DNA of 34,110 bases from Neisseria shayeganii 871 (GTDB lineage Bacteria > Pseudomonadota > Gammaproteobacteria > Burkholderiales > Neisseriaceae), in the NCBI RefSeq assembly GCF_000226875.1, contig NZ_JH164926.1:1424034-1458143 (forward strand). The letters are read 5' to 3'. Position 1 is the stretch's first letter, and each line of letters opens with the position of its first letter. The notes beneath the pieces were generated by a model. It was not told the origin of the DNA and did not search any database. It saw nothing but the letters and a program-made list of their open reading frames with translations. Below, piece after piece: positions 16,261-24,634 of this stretch. The translations under genes were made by a program, and so were the position numbers.

Positions 16261-16989
16261 ATGGACATCAGTTTGACTGCTTTGGCCCTCAGCCTGCTGG
16301 CCGGCCTGCTCACCACCTTGTCGCCCTGCGTGCTGCCGATTCTGCCGATTGTGGCCACCTCGGCCATGGCCAAACGCAAAGCCGGCCTGTTTGCCCTCGC
16401 GCTGGGCATGGCGCTGTCGTTTACCGTGGTCGGCACCCTGATTGCCTCGGTCGGCCTGGCCTTGGGCCTGGACAGCCAGCATCTGCGCTATGTGGGCGCC
16501 GTTCTGATGTTGCTGGTGGCAGCTTGGCTGCTGAGCAGCCGCCTGCAAGAAGCCTTAGGCAAACACACTGCCGCCTTGAGCGGCAAAGGCGAAGCCTGGT
16601 TGAGCCGCTTCAACCCGGAATCCACCGCCGGCCAATTCGGCGTGGGCATCTTGCTGGGTTTGGTGTGGGCACCGTGCATCGGCCCGACTCTGGGCGCGGC
16701 GATTGCCTTGGCCAGCCAAGGGGAAGCTTTGGCCAGCGTAGCCGTGGTAATGATGGTGTTCAGCTTGGGCGCCGTGGTGCCGCTGATTGTGATCGGCTTG
16801 CTGTCGCGCCAAGCGTTCCGCCAAAAACGCGAACAGCTGGGCAACTTCAGCCAACGCGGCCGCACCATCATGGGCTGGAGCCTGCTGGCCGTGGGCCTGC
16901 TGGTGCTGACCGGCTTCGACAAACAGCTGGAAATCTGGCTGCTCCAACTCAGCCCGGAATGGCTGACCGATCTGACCACCCGTTTCTAA
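16261..16989 (+). CDS. CcdA/DsbD-type thiol-disulfide electron transporter
   Basis: A 242-residue inner-membrane protein with six or seven helices. The two redox cysteines typical of CcdA and the DsbD core are C23 (LSPCVLPILP) and C139 (WAPCIGPTLG), each followed by proline-rich turns. Proteins of this family move electrons from cytoplasmic thioredoxin across the membrane to a periplasmic partner; the obvious partner is the thioredoxin-like protein just upstream. AAGGAGG precedes the ATG. It could serve cytochrome c maturation or protein disulfide repair; context does not decide. Confidence 0.92.
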   Translation: MDISLTALALSLLAGLLTTLSPCVLPILPIVATSAMAKRKAGLFALALGMALSFTVVGTLIASVGLALGLDSQHLRYVGAVLMLLVAAWLLSSRLQEALGKHTAALSGKGEAWLSRFNPESTAGQFGVGILLGLVWAPCIGPTLGAAIALASQGEALASVAVVMMVFSLGAVVPLIVIGLLSRQAFRQKREQLGNFSQRGRTIMGWSLLAVGLLVLTGFDKQLEIWLLQLSPEWLTDLTTRF

Positions 16990-17069
16990 GGCCTGTCGTC
17001 ATCCTGCTGGCGAAGCGGTTTGTTGAGGCAACATCCGCAGCGGCCAGGCTCACGTGAAGAGGGCGGCTT

Positions 17070-17200
17070 GACACGCTTCGCCAGTCAAGCCAGCCAGCGA
17101 GCCGGATGGGACATCTTGCCGGCATGTTTCACGCAGCAGATGCGGAGTTTGATCCAAAACACCGCCGCCACGCTTGGCGACGACGACACGCCCTAAACGC
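17070..17200. repeat. decayed intergenic repeat, family 2, copy A
   Basis: Part of the gene-free stretch 16990-17278. Segments such as ACACGCTTCGCCAGTCAAGC, GGGACATCTTGC and GCAGCAGATGCGGAGTTTGA recur with many changes near 18310-18480, and partly near 27435-27525 and 31385-31545. An antisense frame here is open for 69 codons but shows no coding support. Boundaries are approximate. Confidence 0.55.
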
Positions 17201-17278
17201 CCAAGCGCCGTAATCCCCAAGGGCAATGGCACCGGTTGTTGCCGCTCCGTTCCTTTCAAGCCCGCCCAAAAGGGCGTT

Positions 17279-17306
17279 AGGCTACCTGAAAACTTTCAGG
17301 TAGCCT
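17279..17306. terminator. inverted DUS pair (terminator) downstream of cytochrome b561
   Basis: AGGCTACCTGAA at 17279-17290 and TTCAGGTAGCCT at 17295-17306, a 12-bp stem with a 4-nt loop, followed by CTTTTT on the plus strand. Confidence 0.82.
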
Positions 17307-17345
17307 CTTTTTCAGCAAAATCCGTTTGATCACGGCGGTATGCGA

Positions 17346-17861
17346 TCAATCGCGGCCCAACATACGGTTGAGGATTTTCTCGCCTTTGAGTTGGTGTACC
17401 ACCGCCATCAGAATGTGGCCGGCCGCCAGCACAAACAGCGCCCAAGCCAAAGGGGCATGCCACTCGTTGCCCAAACGGGTCATCCATTCGATTTTTTCGG
17501 GGGCGCCGTTCATGATTTCCACGCCGAACACCTTCAGCCCGCCGCGCGCCGAGCCGTGCTGGCGCAGCATGGCGGTGAGCGGCACGGCGGCCATCAGCAC
17601 ATACAATGCGCCATGGCCGAGTTTCACCAACAGATTGCCCTGCGGGCGGCGGCTCAGGTTGCCCAGCGCCCACAGCAGGCGCAACAGCAGCAGCACCAGC
17701 AGCACAAAACCCACCGATTTGTGCAGATCGATCAGGCTGAAATAGTCTTCGTTGAGCGTCCACGCCACCGCGGTAAACAGCATGAGCAGAAAGCCGGCGG
17801 CCATGATCCAGTGGAAAAAACGGCTGACGGTGCCATAAGCATTTGATGTATCGGGTTTCAT
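17346..17861 (-). CDS. cytochrome b561 family protein
   Basis: A 171-residue inner-membrane di-haem b-type cytochrome with four transmembrane segments. Likely haem-ligand histidines are in RFFHW, DLHKSVGF, EWHAPLAW and GHILMAVVHQ. Bacterial members oxidise quinol or move electrons to periplasmic acceptors; some act as superoxide:quinone oxidoreductases. The ATG at 17861 gives MKPDTSNAYGTVSRFFHW; its ribosome site is weak. A longer frame starting further upstream lacks support. It is monocistronic. Confidence 0.9.
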   Translation of the reverse strand: MKPDTSNAYGTVSRFFHWIMAAGFLLMLFTAVAWTLNEDYFSLIDLHKSVGFVLLVLLLLRLLWALGNLSRRPQGNLLVKLGHGALYVLMAAVPLTAMLRQHGSARGGLKVFGVEIMNGAPEKIEWMTRLGNEWHAPLAWALFVLAAGHILMAVVHQLKGEKILNRMLGRD

Positions 17862-17987
17862 AGCAGGTAGGGTTTGTGTTTTTAGGAAAGCGGCAGTATA
17901 GCGGATGGCCGCCTGCCTGACCACGCTGCCTGCGATCTGTGCAAAACACCCCTGGGCGTATTGCCATTTGGCTTAATCAAGCAGGCT

Positions 17988-18171
17988 GAGACCTTTGCAA
18001 AACCCCCGGATATGGATGCAGTTCAAGGCGTAGCAGCGCAGCGAGCGTGAACGCCAGGAATCCCCGTGGGACAGACATATCACCTACAAGGCTAAGCGAG
18101 CGAGCCGTACCCATAGGGCATAAACGCACAACGCAGAAATGCGCCGCAGATCGGGGTTTTGCAAAGGTCTC
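17988..18171 (-). mobile_element. MITE-like element, copy 2 (184 bp, long form, inverted)
   Basis: Same ends (GAGACCTTTGCAAAACCCC and complement) and interior as copy 1, in the opposite orientation. The flanks are AGGCT on both sides. It contains the longer interior with CATAGGGCATAAACGC. Confidence 0.85.
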
Positions 18172-18309
18172 AGGCTAGAGAAGCTGGGGGTTTGTTGACA
18201 ATATAGTGTTGTGGCGGGATTTTTTCGCTACCCGGTTAAAAAGCCACGTCTGCTGCATTGAAAATGCAGACAAGGTGTACAACCTTGCCAACCCTTATTT
18301 TTTCTGCCC

Positions 18310-18480
18310 AACTGTAGTTTCTCAACACGCTGCGCCAGTCAAACCAGCCAGCGAAGCAAGGCGGGACATCTTGCTGCGCATCTCATTGCCCCTTGCGGGA
18401 TGAACGCCGCAGATGCAGGCTTTGACTAAAAATACCGGCGCAACGCTTTGTGACGATATGCCCTAGCTAGGCAGTTTTAC
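18310..18480. repeat. decayed intergenic repeat, family 2, copy B
   Basis: Contains ACACGCTGCGCCAGTCAAAC, GGGACATCTTGC, CGCCGCAGATGCAGGC and GACGATATGCCCT, matching copy A at 17070 in order. The 18172-18569 gap has no credible gene; the short plus-strand frame at 18206-18403 is not supported. Confidence 0.55.
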
Positions 18481-18569
18481 CGCGAAACCGCTTCTCAAAC
18501 CACACCGCTGTACTGTCAAAGCCCCTAAAATCATTCGTCAGCACCCTTTCAATAGCTCTGGGCAAAATA

Positions 18570-19928
18570 TCAGGTTTTCGGTTTTTCCGGGCGCACCCAG
18601 CCGGCGATGGTGGTTTGGCGGCCGCGAGCCACGGTGAGTTCGCCCGCCGGGCAGTTTTTGGTGATCACGCTGCCGGCGCCGGTGGTGGCGCGATCGCCCA
18701 CGGTGACCGGCGCCACCAGCACGGTGTCGGAGCCGATGCGCACTTCGTTGCCGATGACGGTGCGGTATTTGTGGACGCCGTCGTAATTGGCGGTGATGGT
18801 GCCGGCGCCGATGTTGCTGCCGCTGCCGATGTCGGCGTCGCCCAGATAACTGAGGTGGTTGGCCTTGCTGCCTTGGCCGATGACGCTGTTTTTCACTTCC
18901 ACGAAATTGCCGATGTGTACCGCTTCAGCGAGGCGGGTGCCGGGGCGCAGGCGGGCAAACGGGCCGATGCGGGCGTCGGCGCCGATGTCGCAGTCTTCCA
19001 GATGGCTGAAAGGGGCGATGCGGGTGCCGGCGGCGATGCGGGCGTTTTTGAGCACGCAATGGGCGCCGATTTCCACCTGGTCGCCCAACACCACTTCGCC
19101 TTCCAGCACCACGTTGACGTCAATCACCACGTCCTGCCCGTGTTGCAGGCGGCCGCGCAGGTCGAAACGGGCGGGGTCGCGCAGGGTGAGGCCGGCGGCG
19201 AGCAGGGCTTGCGCCTGTTCGCGCTGGAAAATGCGTTCCAATCCGGCCAGCTGCGCCTTGTTGTTGACGCCGGCGGCCAGGTGCGAGCGGGCTACCTGAA
19301 GCGGATGCACGGCGATGCCGTCGCGGCGGGCCAGTGCAATCAGGTCGGTCAGATAGTATTCGCCTTGGGCGTTGTTGCTGGAAAGCTGTTCCAGCCAGCC
19401 GGCCAGCCGGGCATTGGGCAGCACCAGAATGCCGGTGTTGATTTCGGTAACGGCTTTTTGTGCGGCATCGGCATCTTTTTCTTCCACAATCGCCGCCACT
19501 TGGCCTTGGTCGCGGATGATGCGGCCGTAGCCGGTGGGGTTGTCGAGCACGTCGGTGAGCAGACCGACGTCGTCGCCGGCGGCATCCAGCAGGGCTTGCA
19601 GGGTGGCGGCATCAATCAGCGGCACGTCGCCGTACAGCACCAAGGTGCGGCCTTCAGCCGGCAGGTGCGGCAGCGCCATTTTGACTGCGTGGCCGGTGCC
19701 CAGTTGTTCGGTTTGTTCCACCCAGTTCACTTCGCGCTGCACCCGAGCACGCACCGCTTCTTTGCCGTGGCCGATGACCACGCTGATGCTGTGCGGATTG
19801 AGGGAGCGGGCGGTGTCGATCACGCGCTGCACCATCGGCTCGCCGCCGATTTCGTGCAGCACTTTGGGCAGTTGGGAATACATGCGGGTGCCTTTGCCCG
19901 CGGCGAGGATGACGATGTGTAGGGACAT
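18570..19928 (-). CDS. glmU: bifunctional GlmU: N-acetylglucosamine-1-phosphate uridyltransferase / glucosamine-1-phosphate acetyltransferase
   Basis: 452 residues making UDP-GlcNAc for peptidoglycan and LPS. The N-terminal nucleotidyltransferase domain has LAAGKGTRMYSQLPKVLHEI (8-27), LGTGHA and YGDVPL. The C-terminal left-handed beta-helix has hexapeptide repeats (from about 255) with GNFVEVKNS, KANHLSYLGD and GAGTITANYDG. The length is normal. The ATG at 19928 has only a modest AAGAG upstream. An in-frame one-mismatch DUS (19289-19300) encodes L-Q-V-A-R. A degraded MITE lies just upstream. glmS is not in the window. Confidence 0.98.
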   Translation of the reverse strand: MSLHIVILAAGKGTRMYSQLPKVLHEIGGEPMVQRVIDTARSLNPHSISVVIGHGKEAVRARVQREVNWVEQTEQLGTGHAVKMALPHLPAEGRTLVLYGDVPLIDAATLQALLDAAGDDVGLLTDVLDNPTGYGRIIRDQGQVAAIVEEKDADAAQKAVTEINTGILVLPNARLAGWLEQLSSNNAQGEYYLTDLIALARRDGIAVHPLQVARSHLAAGVNNKAQLAGLERIFQREQAQALLAAGLTLRDPARFDLRGRLQHGQDVVIDVNVVLEGEVVLGDQVEIGAHCVLKNARIAAGTRIAPFSHLEDCDIGADARIGPFARLRPGTRLAEAVHIGNFVEVKNSVIGQGSKANHLSYLGDADIGSGSNIGAGTITANYDGVHKYRTVIGNEVRIGSDTVLVAPVTVGDRATTGAGSVITKNCPAGELTVARGRQTTIAGWVRPEKPKT

Positions 19929-19960
19929 GGTGTGCTCTTGAATTGAGTGTGATGCGGACG

Positions 19961-20079
19961 GAGGCCGGTGCCAAACCCCATCGGCAGCGTATTTCTGCCT
20001 GGTGCGGTGATGCCTAGGGGGCTGCCTGTTGCGCTGCTAGGCTTGGAACAACACTACAGCTGGGTTGGGCAAAGGCTTC
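19961..20079 (+). mobile_element. decayed, internally deleted MITE-like element
   Basis: GAGGCCGGTGCCAAACCCCA, then GGCAGCGTATTTCTGC, later TGCGCTGCTAGGCTTGGAAC and finally GGGCAAAGGCTTC follow the order of the intact copies with many substitutions and a lost centre. I take it as an old member of the same family. Identity is by eye only. Confidence 0.6.
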
Positions 20080-20208
20080 AGGCTACCTGAAAACCGCGGA
20101 TGGGATCGGTTGTTGACGGCGTGGCGTGCTGCTGGGTGTGGCGGTTTTCGCGGCAGAACCCGCGTATGCCGGCTTCCGGGCGGTACGCCTCGGGTTTTCA
20201 GGTAGCCT
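20080..20208. repeat. widely spaced inverted DUS pair
   Basis: AGGCTACCTGAA (20080-20091) and TTCAGGTAGCCT (20197-20208) are both exact but lie 105 bp apart, unlike the tight pairs elsewhere. The interior includes GGTTTTCGCGGCAGAACCCG. No gene is supported between them. Confidence 0.7.
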
Positions 20209-20215
20209 GAAAGCG

Positions 20216-20382
20216 GAGACCTTTGCAAAGCTCTCATCTGCGGCGCATTTCTGCGTTGTGTGCTGCTCGCTTGCTTGCCTATCCAGATGATATATCTGTC
20301 CCGCGGGGATTCCTGGCGTTCACACTCACTGCGCTGCTACGCCTTGAACTGCATCCACATCTGAGGGTTTTGCAAAGGTCTC
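20216..20382 (+). mobile_element. MITE-like element, copy 3 (167 bp, short form)
   Basis: Starts GAGACCTTTGCAAAGCTCTC and ends GGGTTTTGCAAAGGTCTC. It lacks the 16-bp interior segment of copies 1 and 2. A complete DUS ends 7 bp before its left end, and the right flank is AGCCT. Confidence 0.85.
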
Positions 20383-20426
20383 AGCCTGTCTAAATAATCA
20401 AACGGTTCGGGTGGCCATGGTGGCCA

Positions 20427-20687
20427 TCAGTTGGCGGGGGTTGCCGGGTCGTTGTGCCAGGTGGCGCCGCGCACCTCGCTGCCGTGCCGTTCGCGTTGGA
20501 GCGGCACGGCTTGCGGGCGGTGTTGGTTGTAGCGTTGGTCGCGGGCGAAGGTACCGTCTTGGTACACCACCGGTGTGCCGGGCGCATAGCGCTGGCGCAG
20601 CGAGGTGCGGCCTTCGGCGTTTTCATAGGTTTCCCAGGTGCAGGCAGACAGGGCCAGCAAGGCAAGCAACAGGGCGGTGTGGCGCAT
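20427..20687 (-). CDS. small putative lipoprotein
   Basis: 86 residues with a lipoprotein signal peptide and lipobox (MRHTALLLALLALSAC, acylated Cys at 16), then a short polar, Arg/Gln-rich mature part (TWETYENAEGRTSLRQRYAPG). AAGGA lies 7 nt before the ATG. I do not recognise a functional family. It should be anchored to a membrane facing the periplasm. It stands alone between a MITE and a second lipoprotein gene. Confidence 0.82.
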   Translation of the reverse strand: MRHTALLLALLALSACTWETYENAEGRTSLRQRYAPGTPVVYQDGTFARDQRYNQHRPQAVPLQRERHGSEVRGATWHNDPATPAN

Positions 20688-20781
20688 GGCGGTTCCTTTG
20701 TGTCACGGAGTGTGGGTTGGCCGGCATTTTAGCCGATAGCATTCGGTTTGAAAAACCGATGCGCGGAAAAAGAAGACGGGT

Positions 20782-20793
20782 TTCAGGTAGCCT
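20782..20793 (-). repeat. single DUS
   Basis: An exact, unpaired TTCAGGTAGCCT between two lipoprotein genes. It has no partner arm, so it is an uptake signal without a terminator. Confidence 0.8.
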
Positions 20794-20860
20794 GCGGGGC
20801 TGCCCGAAACCCGCTGCTGTGCAAGCTGTGGCCGGGAATCGGCAAAGAATGCGGTGTGGT

Positions 20861-21361
20861 TTAGTGGGCTGCCGTCCCGTCGTCATGTACGCAGCCCATG
20901 GCCTGCGCCATTTCGTCAAATTGCTGGCTGACGGCGCGGCAGGTGTCGGCATCGGCGGGCAGCAACTCGGCGCGGGTGGCTTCCAGCGATTGTTGCAGCA
21001 GGGCGGCACGTTCGGCCGGTGCGCGGGCGAAACAGCGGCGGGCGCGTTGGAAATAGGCTTCGCAAATCGGGTGCATACCGTCGGCGCCGTACACCAGCGG
21101 CTCGGCAGGTGCTTCAGGCTCAGCGTAGTGGGTTTCCGTTTCGGATTGGGGCAGCGGGGTGTCGGCGGAGGCGGGCGCGGGCACCGCTTCGGAAACCGTC
21201 AACGCAGGCGGTTCGGCGGCAGGAACGGCAGCGGGCGGCGGCTCAAGGGCGGCTGAGGCATGGGAAGCGGCCGCTGCAGAAGCGGCCGTGTCTTCGGCCG
21301 AAGGGCCGCAGGCGGCCAGCAGGAGGCAGAACGACAATAAAAAGCGGGAACGGAGTGTCAT
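20861..21361 (-). CDS. putative lipoprotein with Ala/Pro linker and four-Cys domain
   Basis: 166 residues. The signal peptide ends in the lipobox LLLAAC (Cys 18). A low-complexity Ala/Pro/Glu segment (about 20-90) follows, then a helical C-terminal domain with four cysteines (ICEAYFQRARRC ... TCRAVSQQFDEMAQAMGC) that could form two disulfides in the periplasm. Function is not recognised. The ribosome site at the ATG (21361) is poor. A one-mismatch DUS lies upstream (21394-21405). Confidence 0.8.
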   Translation of the reverse strand: MTLRSRFLLSFCLLLAACGPSAEDTAASAAAASHASAALEPPPAAVPAAEPPALTVSEAVPAPASADTPLPQSETETHYAEPEAPAEPLVYGADGMHPICEAYFQRARRCFARAPAERAALLQQSLEATRAELLPADADTCRAVSQQFDEMAQAMGCVHDDGTAAH

Positions 21362-21423
21362 CGGGTATACGGTCAGGCCGAGGCAGCCGGGATGGGCTAC
21401 CTGAAAGTCGGGCGGTGGCGGTT

Positions 21424-22809
21424 TTAGGCGCGGCTATCGAGCGCGGCCAGCAGCTTGGCGTGGATGCCGCCGAAGCCGCCGTTGCTCATCACCAGAATCT
21501 GATCGCCCGGCTTGGCATCTGCAACAATGGCGGCCACGAAGGCGTCGAAATCCCGGCCCACATGCAGTTTGTCACCCAGGGGCGCCAGCGCGGCTTCCAC
21601 ATCCCAATCGACATCGCCGGCATAGCAGAAAACCTGGTCGGCCTGGCTCAGGCTCTCGGGCAGGGCGGCTTTCATGGTGCCCAGCTTCATGGTATTGGAA
21701 CGCGGCTCCAGCACCGCCAAAATGCGCGCGGCGCCCACTTTCTGGCGCAGGCCGGCCACGGTGGTGGCGATGGCGGTGGGGTGGTGGGCGAAATCGTCGT
21801 ACACGGTAATGCCGCGCACCGTGCCTTTGATTTCCATGCGCCGTTTGACGTTTTTAAAGGCGCCCAAGGCTTCGCAGGCTACCTGAACATCGACGCCGGC
21901 ATGGCGGGCGGCGGCTACCACCGCCAAGGCGTTCAGGCGGTTGTGTTCGCCGAGCAAATCCCAGGCCACGCGGCCGACCACGCGGCCGTTGAGGCAGACT
22001 TCAAAGCCGCCGTTGTCATCGACGGCGCCGATCTGCCAGCCGCCGTCGCCGCCGAATGCGGCCACCGGCGTCCAGCAGCCGCGCGCCAGCGTGTCTTGCA
22101 GGGCGGCTTCGCGGCCGTTGCACACCAGCAGGCCTTCGCCGGGCACGGTGCGCACCAGGTGGTGGAACTGGGTTTGGATGGCGTTCAAGTCGGGGAAAAT
22201 ATCGGCGTGGTCGTATTCGAGGTTGTTCAGAATCAGCGTGCGCGGGCGGTAGTGCACGAATTTGGAGCGTTTGTCGAAGAAGGCGGTGTCGTATTCGTCG
22301 GCCTCGATCACGAAAAACGGCGAGCGCGAGACCGGGTCTTGGCGCGGCGTTTGCGGCAAACGGGCGGACACGCTGAAGTTTTGCGGCACGCCGCCAATCA
22401 GAAAGCCCGGCGCCAGGCCGGCGTATTCCAATACCCAGGCCAGCATGGAGGCGGTGGTGGTTTTGCCGTGGGTGCCGGCTACGCCGAGCACCCAGCGCCC
22501 CTGCAACACATGCTCGGCCAGCCATTGCGGGCCGGAAACATAGGGCAGGCCGCGGTTGAGAATGGCCTCCACCACCGGCATGCCGCGTTTGGCCACATTG
22601 CCGATCACATACACATCGGCGGCATAATCGGCCAACTGCTCGGCATCAAAGCCCTCGTGCACGGCAATGTCCAAGGCTTCGAGCTGGGTGCTCATCGGCG
22701 GATACATTTTGGCGTCGCAGCCGGTAACGCTGAAGCCCGCCTCTTTGGCCAACGCGGCCAGGCCGCCCATAAAGGTGCCGCCGATGCCGATGATGTGGAT
22801 GTGTTTCAT
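21424..22809 (-). CDS. mpl: Mpl: UDP-N-acetylmuramate:L-alanyl-gamma-D-glutamyl-meso-diaminopimelate ligase
   Basis: A 461-residue Mur-ligase-fold enzyme that recycles the murein tripeptide by joining it to UDP-MurNAc. The N-terminal nucleotide-binding start is MKHIHIIGIGGTFMGGLAAL and the ATP loop is GTHGKTTT (112-119). The central domain has FVIEADEYDTAFFDKRSKF, typical of Mpl rather than MurC. The ATG at 22809 gives the family start; an upstream in-frame ATG would add a non-conserved tail. A TATAAT box on the minus strand (22840-22845) may be its -10, with no clear -35. An exact DUS inside the gene (21876-21887) encodes V-Q-V-A-C. Confidence 0.96.
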   Translation of the reverse strand: MKHIHIIGIGGTFMGGLAALAKEAGFSVTGCDAKMYPPMSTQLEALDIAVHEGFDAEQLADYAADVYVIGNVAKRGMPVVEAILNRGLPYVSGPQWLAEHVLQGRWVLGVAGTHGKTTTASMLAWVLEYAGLAPGFLIGGVPQNFSVSARLPQTPRQDPVSRSPFFVIEADEYDTAFFDKRSKFVHYRPRTLILNNLEYDHADIFPDLNAIQTQFHHLVRTVPGEGLLVCNGREAALQDTLARGCWTPVAAFGGDGGWQIGAVDDNGGFEVCLNGRVVGRVAWDLLGEHNRLNALAVVAAARHAGVDVQVACEALGAFKNVKRRMEIKGTVRGITVYDDFAHHPTAIATTVAGLRQKVGAARILAVLEPRSNTMKLGTMKAALPESLSQADQVFCYAGDVDWDVEAALAPLGDKLHVGRDFDAFVAAIVADAKPGDQILVMSNGGFGGIHAKLLAALDSRA

Positions 22810-22976
22810 GATCGATGCCCTGCAAACCGGAAAAAACGCATTATAGCGGCATCGCCGCAAAAGCCCTAAGGCTTTGCGGGCGCAGCGCCTGGTGGCGGCC
22901 CTCTGATTGGGGAACGCCTTAGCCAAAGCCGCCGAATTGGCTTAAAATACGGCCTTTTTTATCTCCGCCGCCGGCT

Positions 22977-22988
22977 TTCAGGTAGCCT
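22977..22988 (-). repeat. single DUS upstream of lysS
   Basis: An exact, unpaired TTCAGGTAGCCT in the lysS leader. A TAAAAT box (22943-22948) upstream of it may be the lysS -10. Confidence 0.8.
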
Positions 22989-23012
22989 CAGGCCTTACCC
23001 ACGGATTTTCCC

Positions 23013-24527
23013 ATGAGCGAACAACACACTCCGCAGACCGACGATGTCCAATTGGACGAAAACCAGATCATCGCCCTGCGCCGCGACAAGCTGCACGAGC
23101 TGCGCGGCAAAGGCCCCGCCTTCCCCAACGATTTCCGCCGCGACAGCTTCGCCGGCGATCTGCACACCCAATACGACGCCCTGAGCAAAGACGAGCTCGA
23201 TCCGCAAGGCATTCCGGTCAAAGTGGCCGGCCGCATGATGCTCAAGCGCGCCATGGGCAAAGCCAGCTTCGCCACCCTGCAGGACATGAGCGGCCAAATC
23301 CAGCTCTACATCAACAACCAAGGCGTGGGCGAAGAAGCGCACAACGACTTCAAACACTGGGACATGGGCGACATCGTCGGCGCCGAAGGCACGCTGTTCA
23401 AAACCAACCACGGCGAGCTGACCGTGCGCGTGTCTGCCGTCCGCCTGCTCACCAAATCGCTGCGCCCGCTGCCCGACAAACACAAGGGTTTGAGCGATCA
23501 GGAAACCAAATACCGCCAACGCTATGTGGACTTGATCGCCAACGAAGCCTCGCGCGATATTTTTGTGAAGCGCAGCCAAATCGTGCAGGCGATTCGGCAA
23601 TTTATGGTGGACGAACGCTATTTGGAAGTGGAAACCCCGATGATGCACCCGATTCCCGGCGGGGCGGCGGCCAAGCCCTTCATCACCCACCACAACGCGC
23701 TCGATATGCCGCTGTATCTGCGCATCGCGCCCGAGCTGTATTTGAAACGGCTGGTGGTGGGCGGCTTGGAGCGCGTGTTCGAAATCAACCGCAATTTCCG
23801 CAACGAAGGCATGTCGGTGCGCCACAACCCCGAATTCACCATGATGGAATTCTACGAAGCGTTTGCCGACTACCAACGCATGATGGCGCTCACCGAAAGC
23901 ATCATCCGCCAAGCCGCCGTGGCCGCCTGCGGCCGCGCCAAAATCGAATACAACGGCCGCGAAGTGGATTTGGAAAGCCCGTTTGAACGCCTCACCATTT
24001 TGCAGGCGATCAAAAAATTCAATCCGCACTACACCGACGAGCAGCTCAACGATGCCGAATGGCTGAAGCAGGAAATCGTCAAACACGGCGAAAGCCTGCC
24101 GCCCTCGCCCGGCATCGGCAGCCTGCAGCTGGCGCTGTTTGAAGGTTGCGCCGAAAGCAAATTGTGGCAGCCCACCTTCATCATCGATTATCCGGTGGAA
24201 GTGTCGCCGCTGGCGCGAGCCTCCGACACCCAGCCCGGCCTCACCGAACGCTTCGAGCTGTTTGTGGTCGGCCGCGAGCTGGCCAACGGCTATTCGGAAT
24301 TGAACGACCCCGAAGACCAAGCCGCCCGCTTCAAAGCGCAAGTGGCGCAGAAAGACGCCGGCGACGACGAAGCCATGCACTACGACGCCGACTACATCCG
24401 CGCCATGGAATACGGTCTGCCGCCCACCGGCGGCTGCGGCATCGGCATCGACCGCTTGGTGATGCTGCTCACCGATGCGCAAACCATCCGTGATGTGGTG
24501 CTGTTCCCGCAAATGCGGCCGGAATAA
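23013..24527 (+). CDS. lysS: lysyl-tRNA synthetase, class II
   Basis: 504 residues. An N-terminal anticodon-binding OB-fold domain (about 65-150) is followed by the class II catalytic core: motif 2 is NRNFRNEGMSVRHNPEFTMMEFYEAF (from 259) and motif 3 is GIGIDRLVM (476-484). Residues such as PIPGGAAAKPF are typical of LysS. The length is normal. The ribosome site before the ATG at 23013 is weak, but MSEQHTPQTDDVQLDENQII fits the family. A nested DUS hairpin terminates it. Confidence 0.98.
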   Translation: MSEQHTPQTDDVQLDENQIIALRRDKLHELRGKGPAFPNDFRRDSFAGDLHTQYDALSKDELDPQGIPVKVAGRMMLKRAMGKASFATLQDMSGQIQLYINNQGVGEEAHNDFKHWDMGDIVGAEGTLFKTNHGELTVRVSAVRLLTKSLRPLPDKHKGLSDQETKYRQRYVDLIANEASRDIFVKRSQIVQAIRQFMVDERYLEVETPMMHPIPGGAAAKPFITHHNALDMPLYLRIAPELYLKRLVVGGLERVFEINRNFRNEGMSVRHNPEFTMMEFYEAFADYQRMMALTESIIRQAAVAACGRAKIEYNGREVDLESPFERLTILQAIKKFNPHYTDEQLNDAEWLKQEIVKHGESLPPSPGIGSLQLALFEGCAESKLWQPTFIIDYPVEVSPLARASDTQPGLTERFELFVVGRELANGYSELNDPEDQAARFKAQVAQKDAGDDEAMHYDADYIRAMEYGLPPTGGCGIGIDRLVMLLTDAQTIRDVVLFPQMRPE

Positions 24528-24547
24528 ACCGCTCCCTCCGATCAAAA

Positions 24548-24605
24548 AGGCTACCTGAAAATTTTAGCCACGCAGAAACTCGCGTGGCTGGTTTTCAGGT
24601 AGCCT
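24548..24605. terminator. nested DUS hairpin after lysS
   Basis: AGGCTACCTGAA (24548-24559) and TTCAGGTAGCCT (24594-24605) enclose a perfect inner hairpin AGCCACGC-AGAAACTC-GCGTGGCT, followed by TTTT. It is the best-preserved copy of the 58-bp module and lies between convergent genes. Confidence 0.82.
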
Positions 24606-24634
24606 TTTGCTTCTTTCATACATACCTTGATCAA

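Noticed and set aside
17050..17259. 69-codon minus-strand frame
   Set aside because: It lies in decayed repeat DNA with no ribosome site or recognisable domain.
18206..18403. 65-codon plus-strand frame
   Set aside because: It lies within the repeat-rich gap between MITE copy 2 and repeat copy B; no coding evidence.
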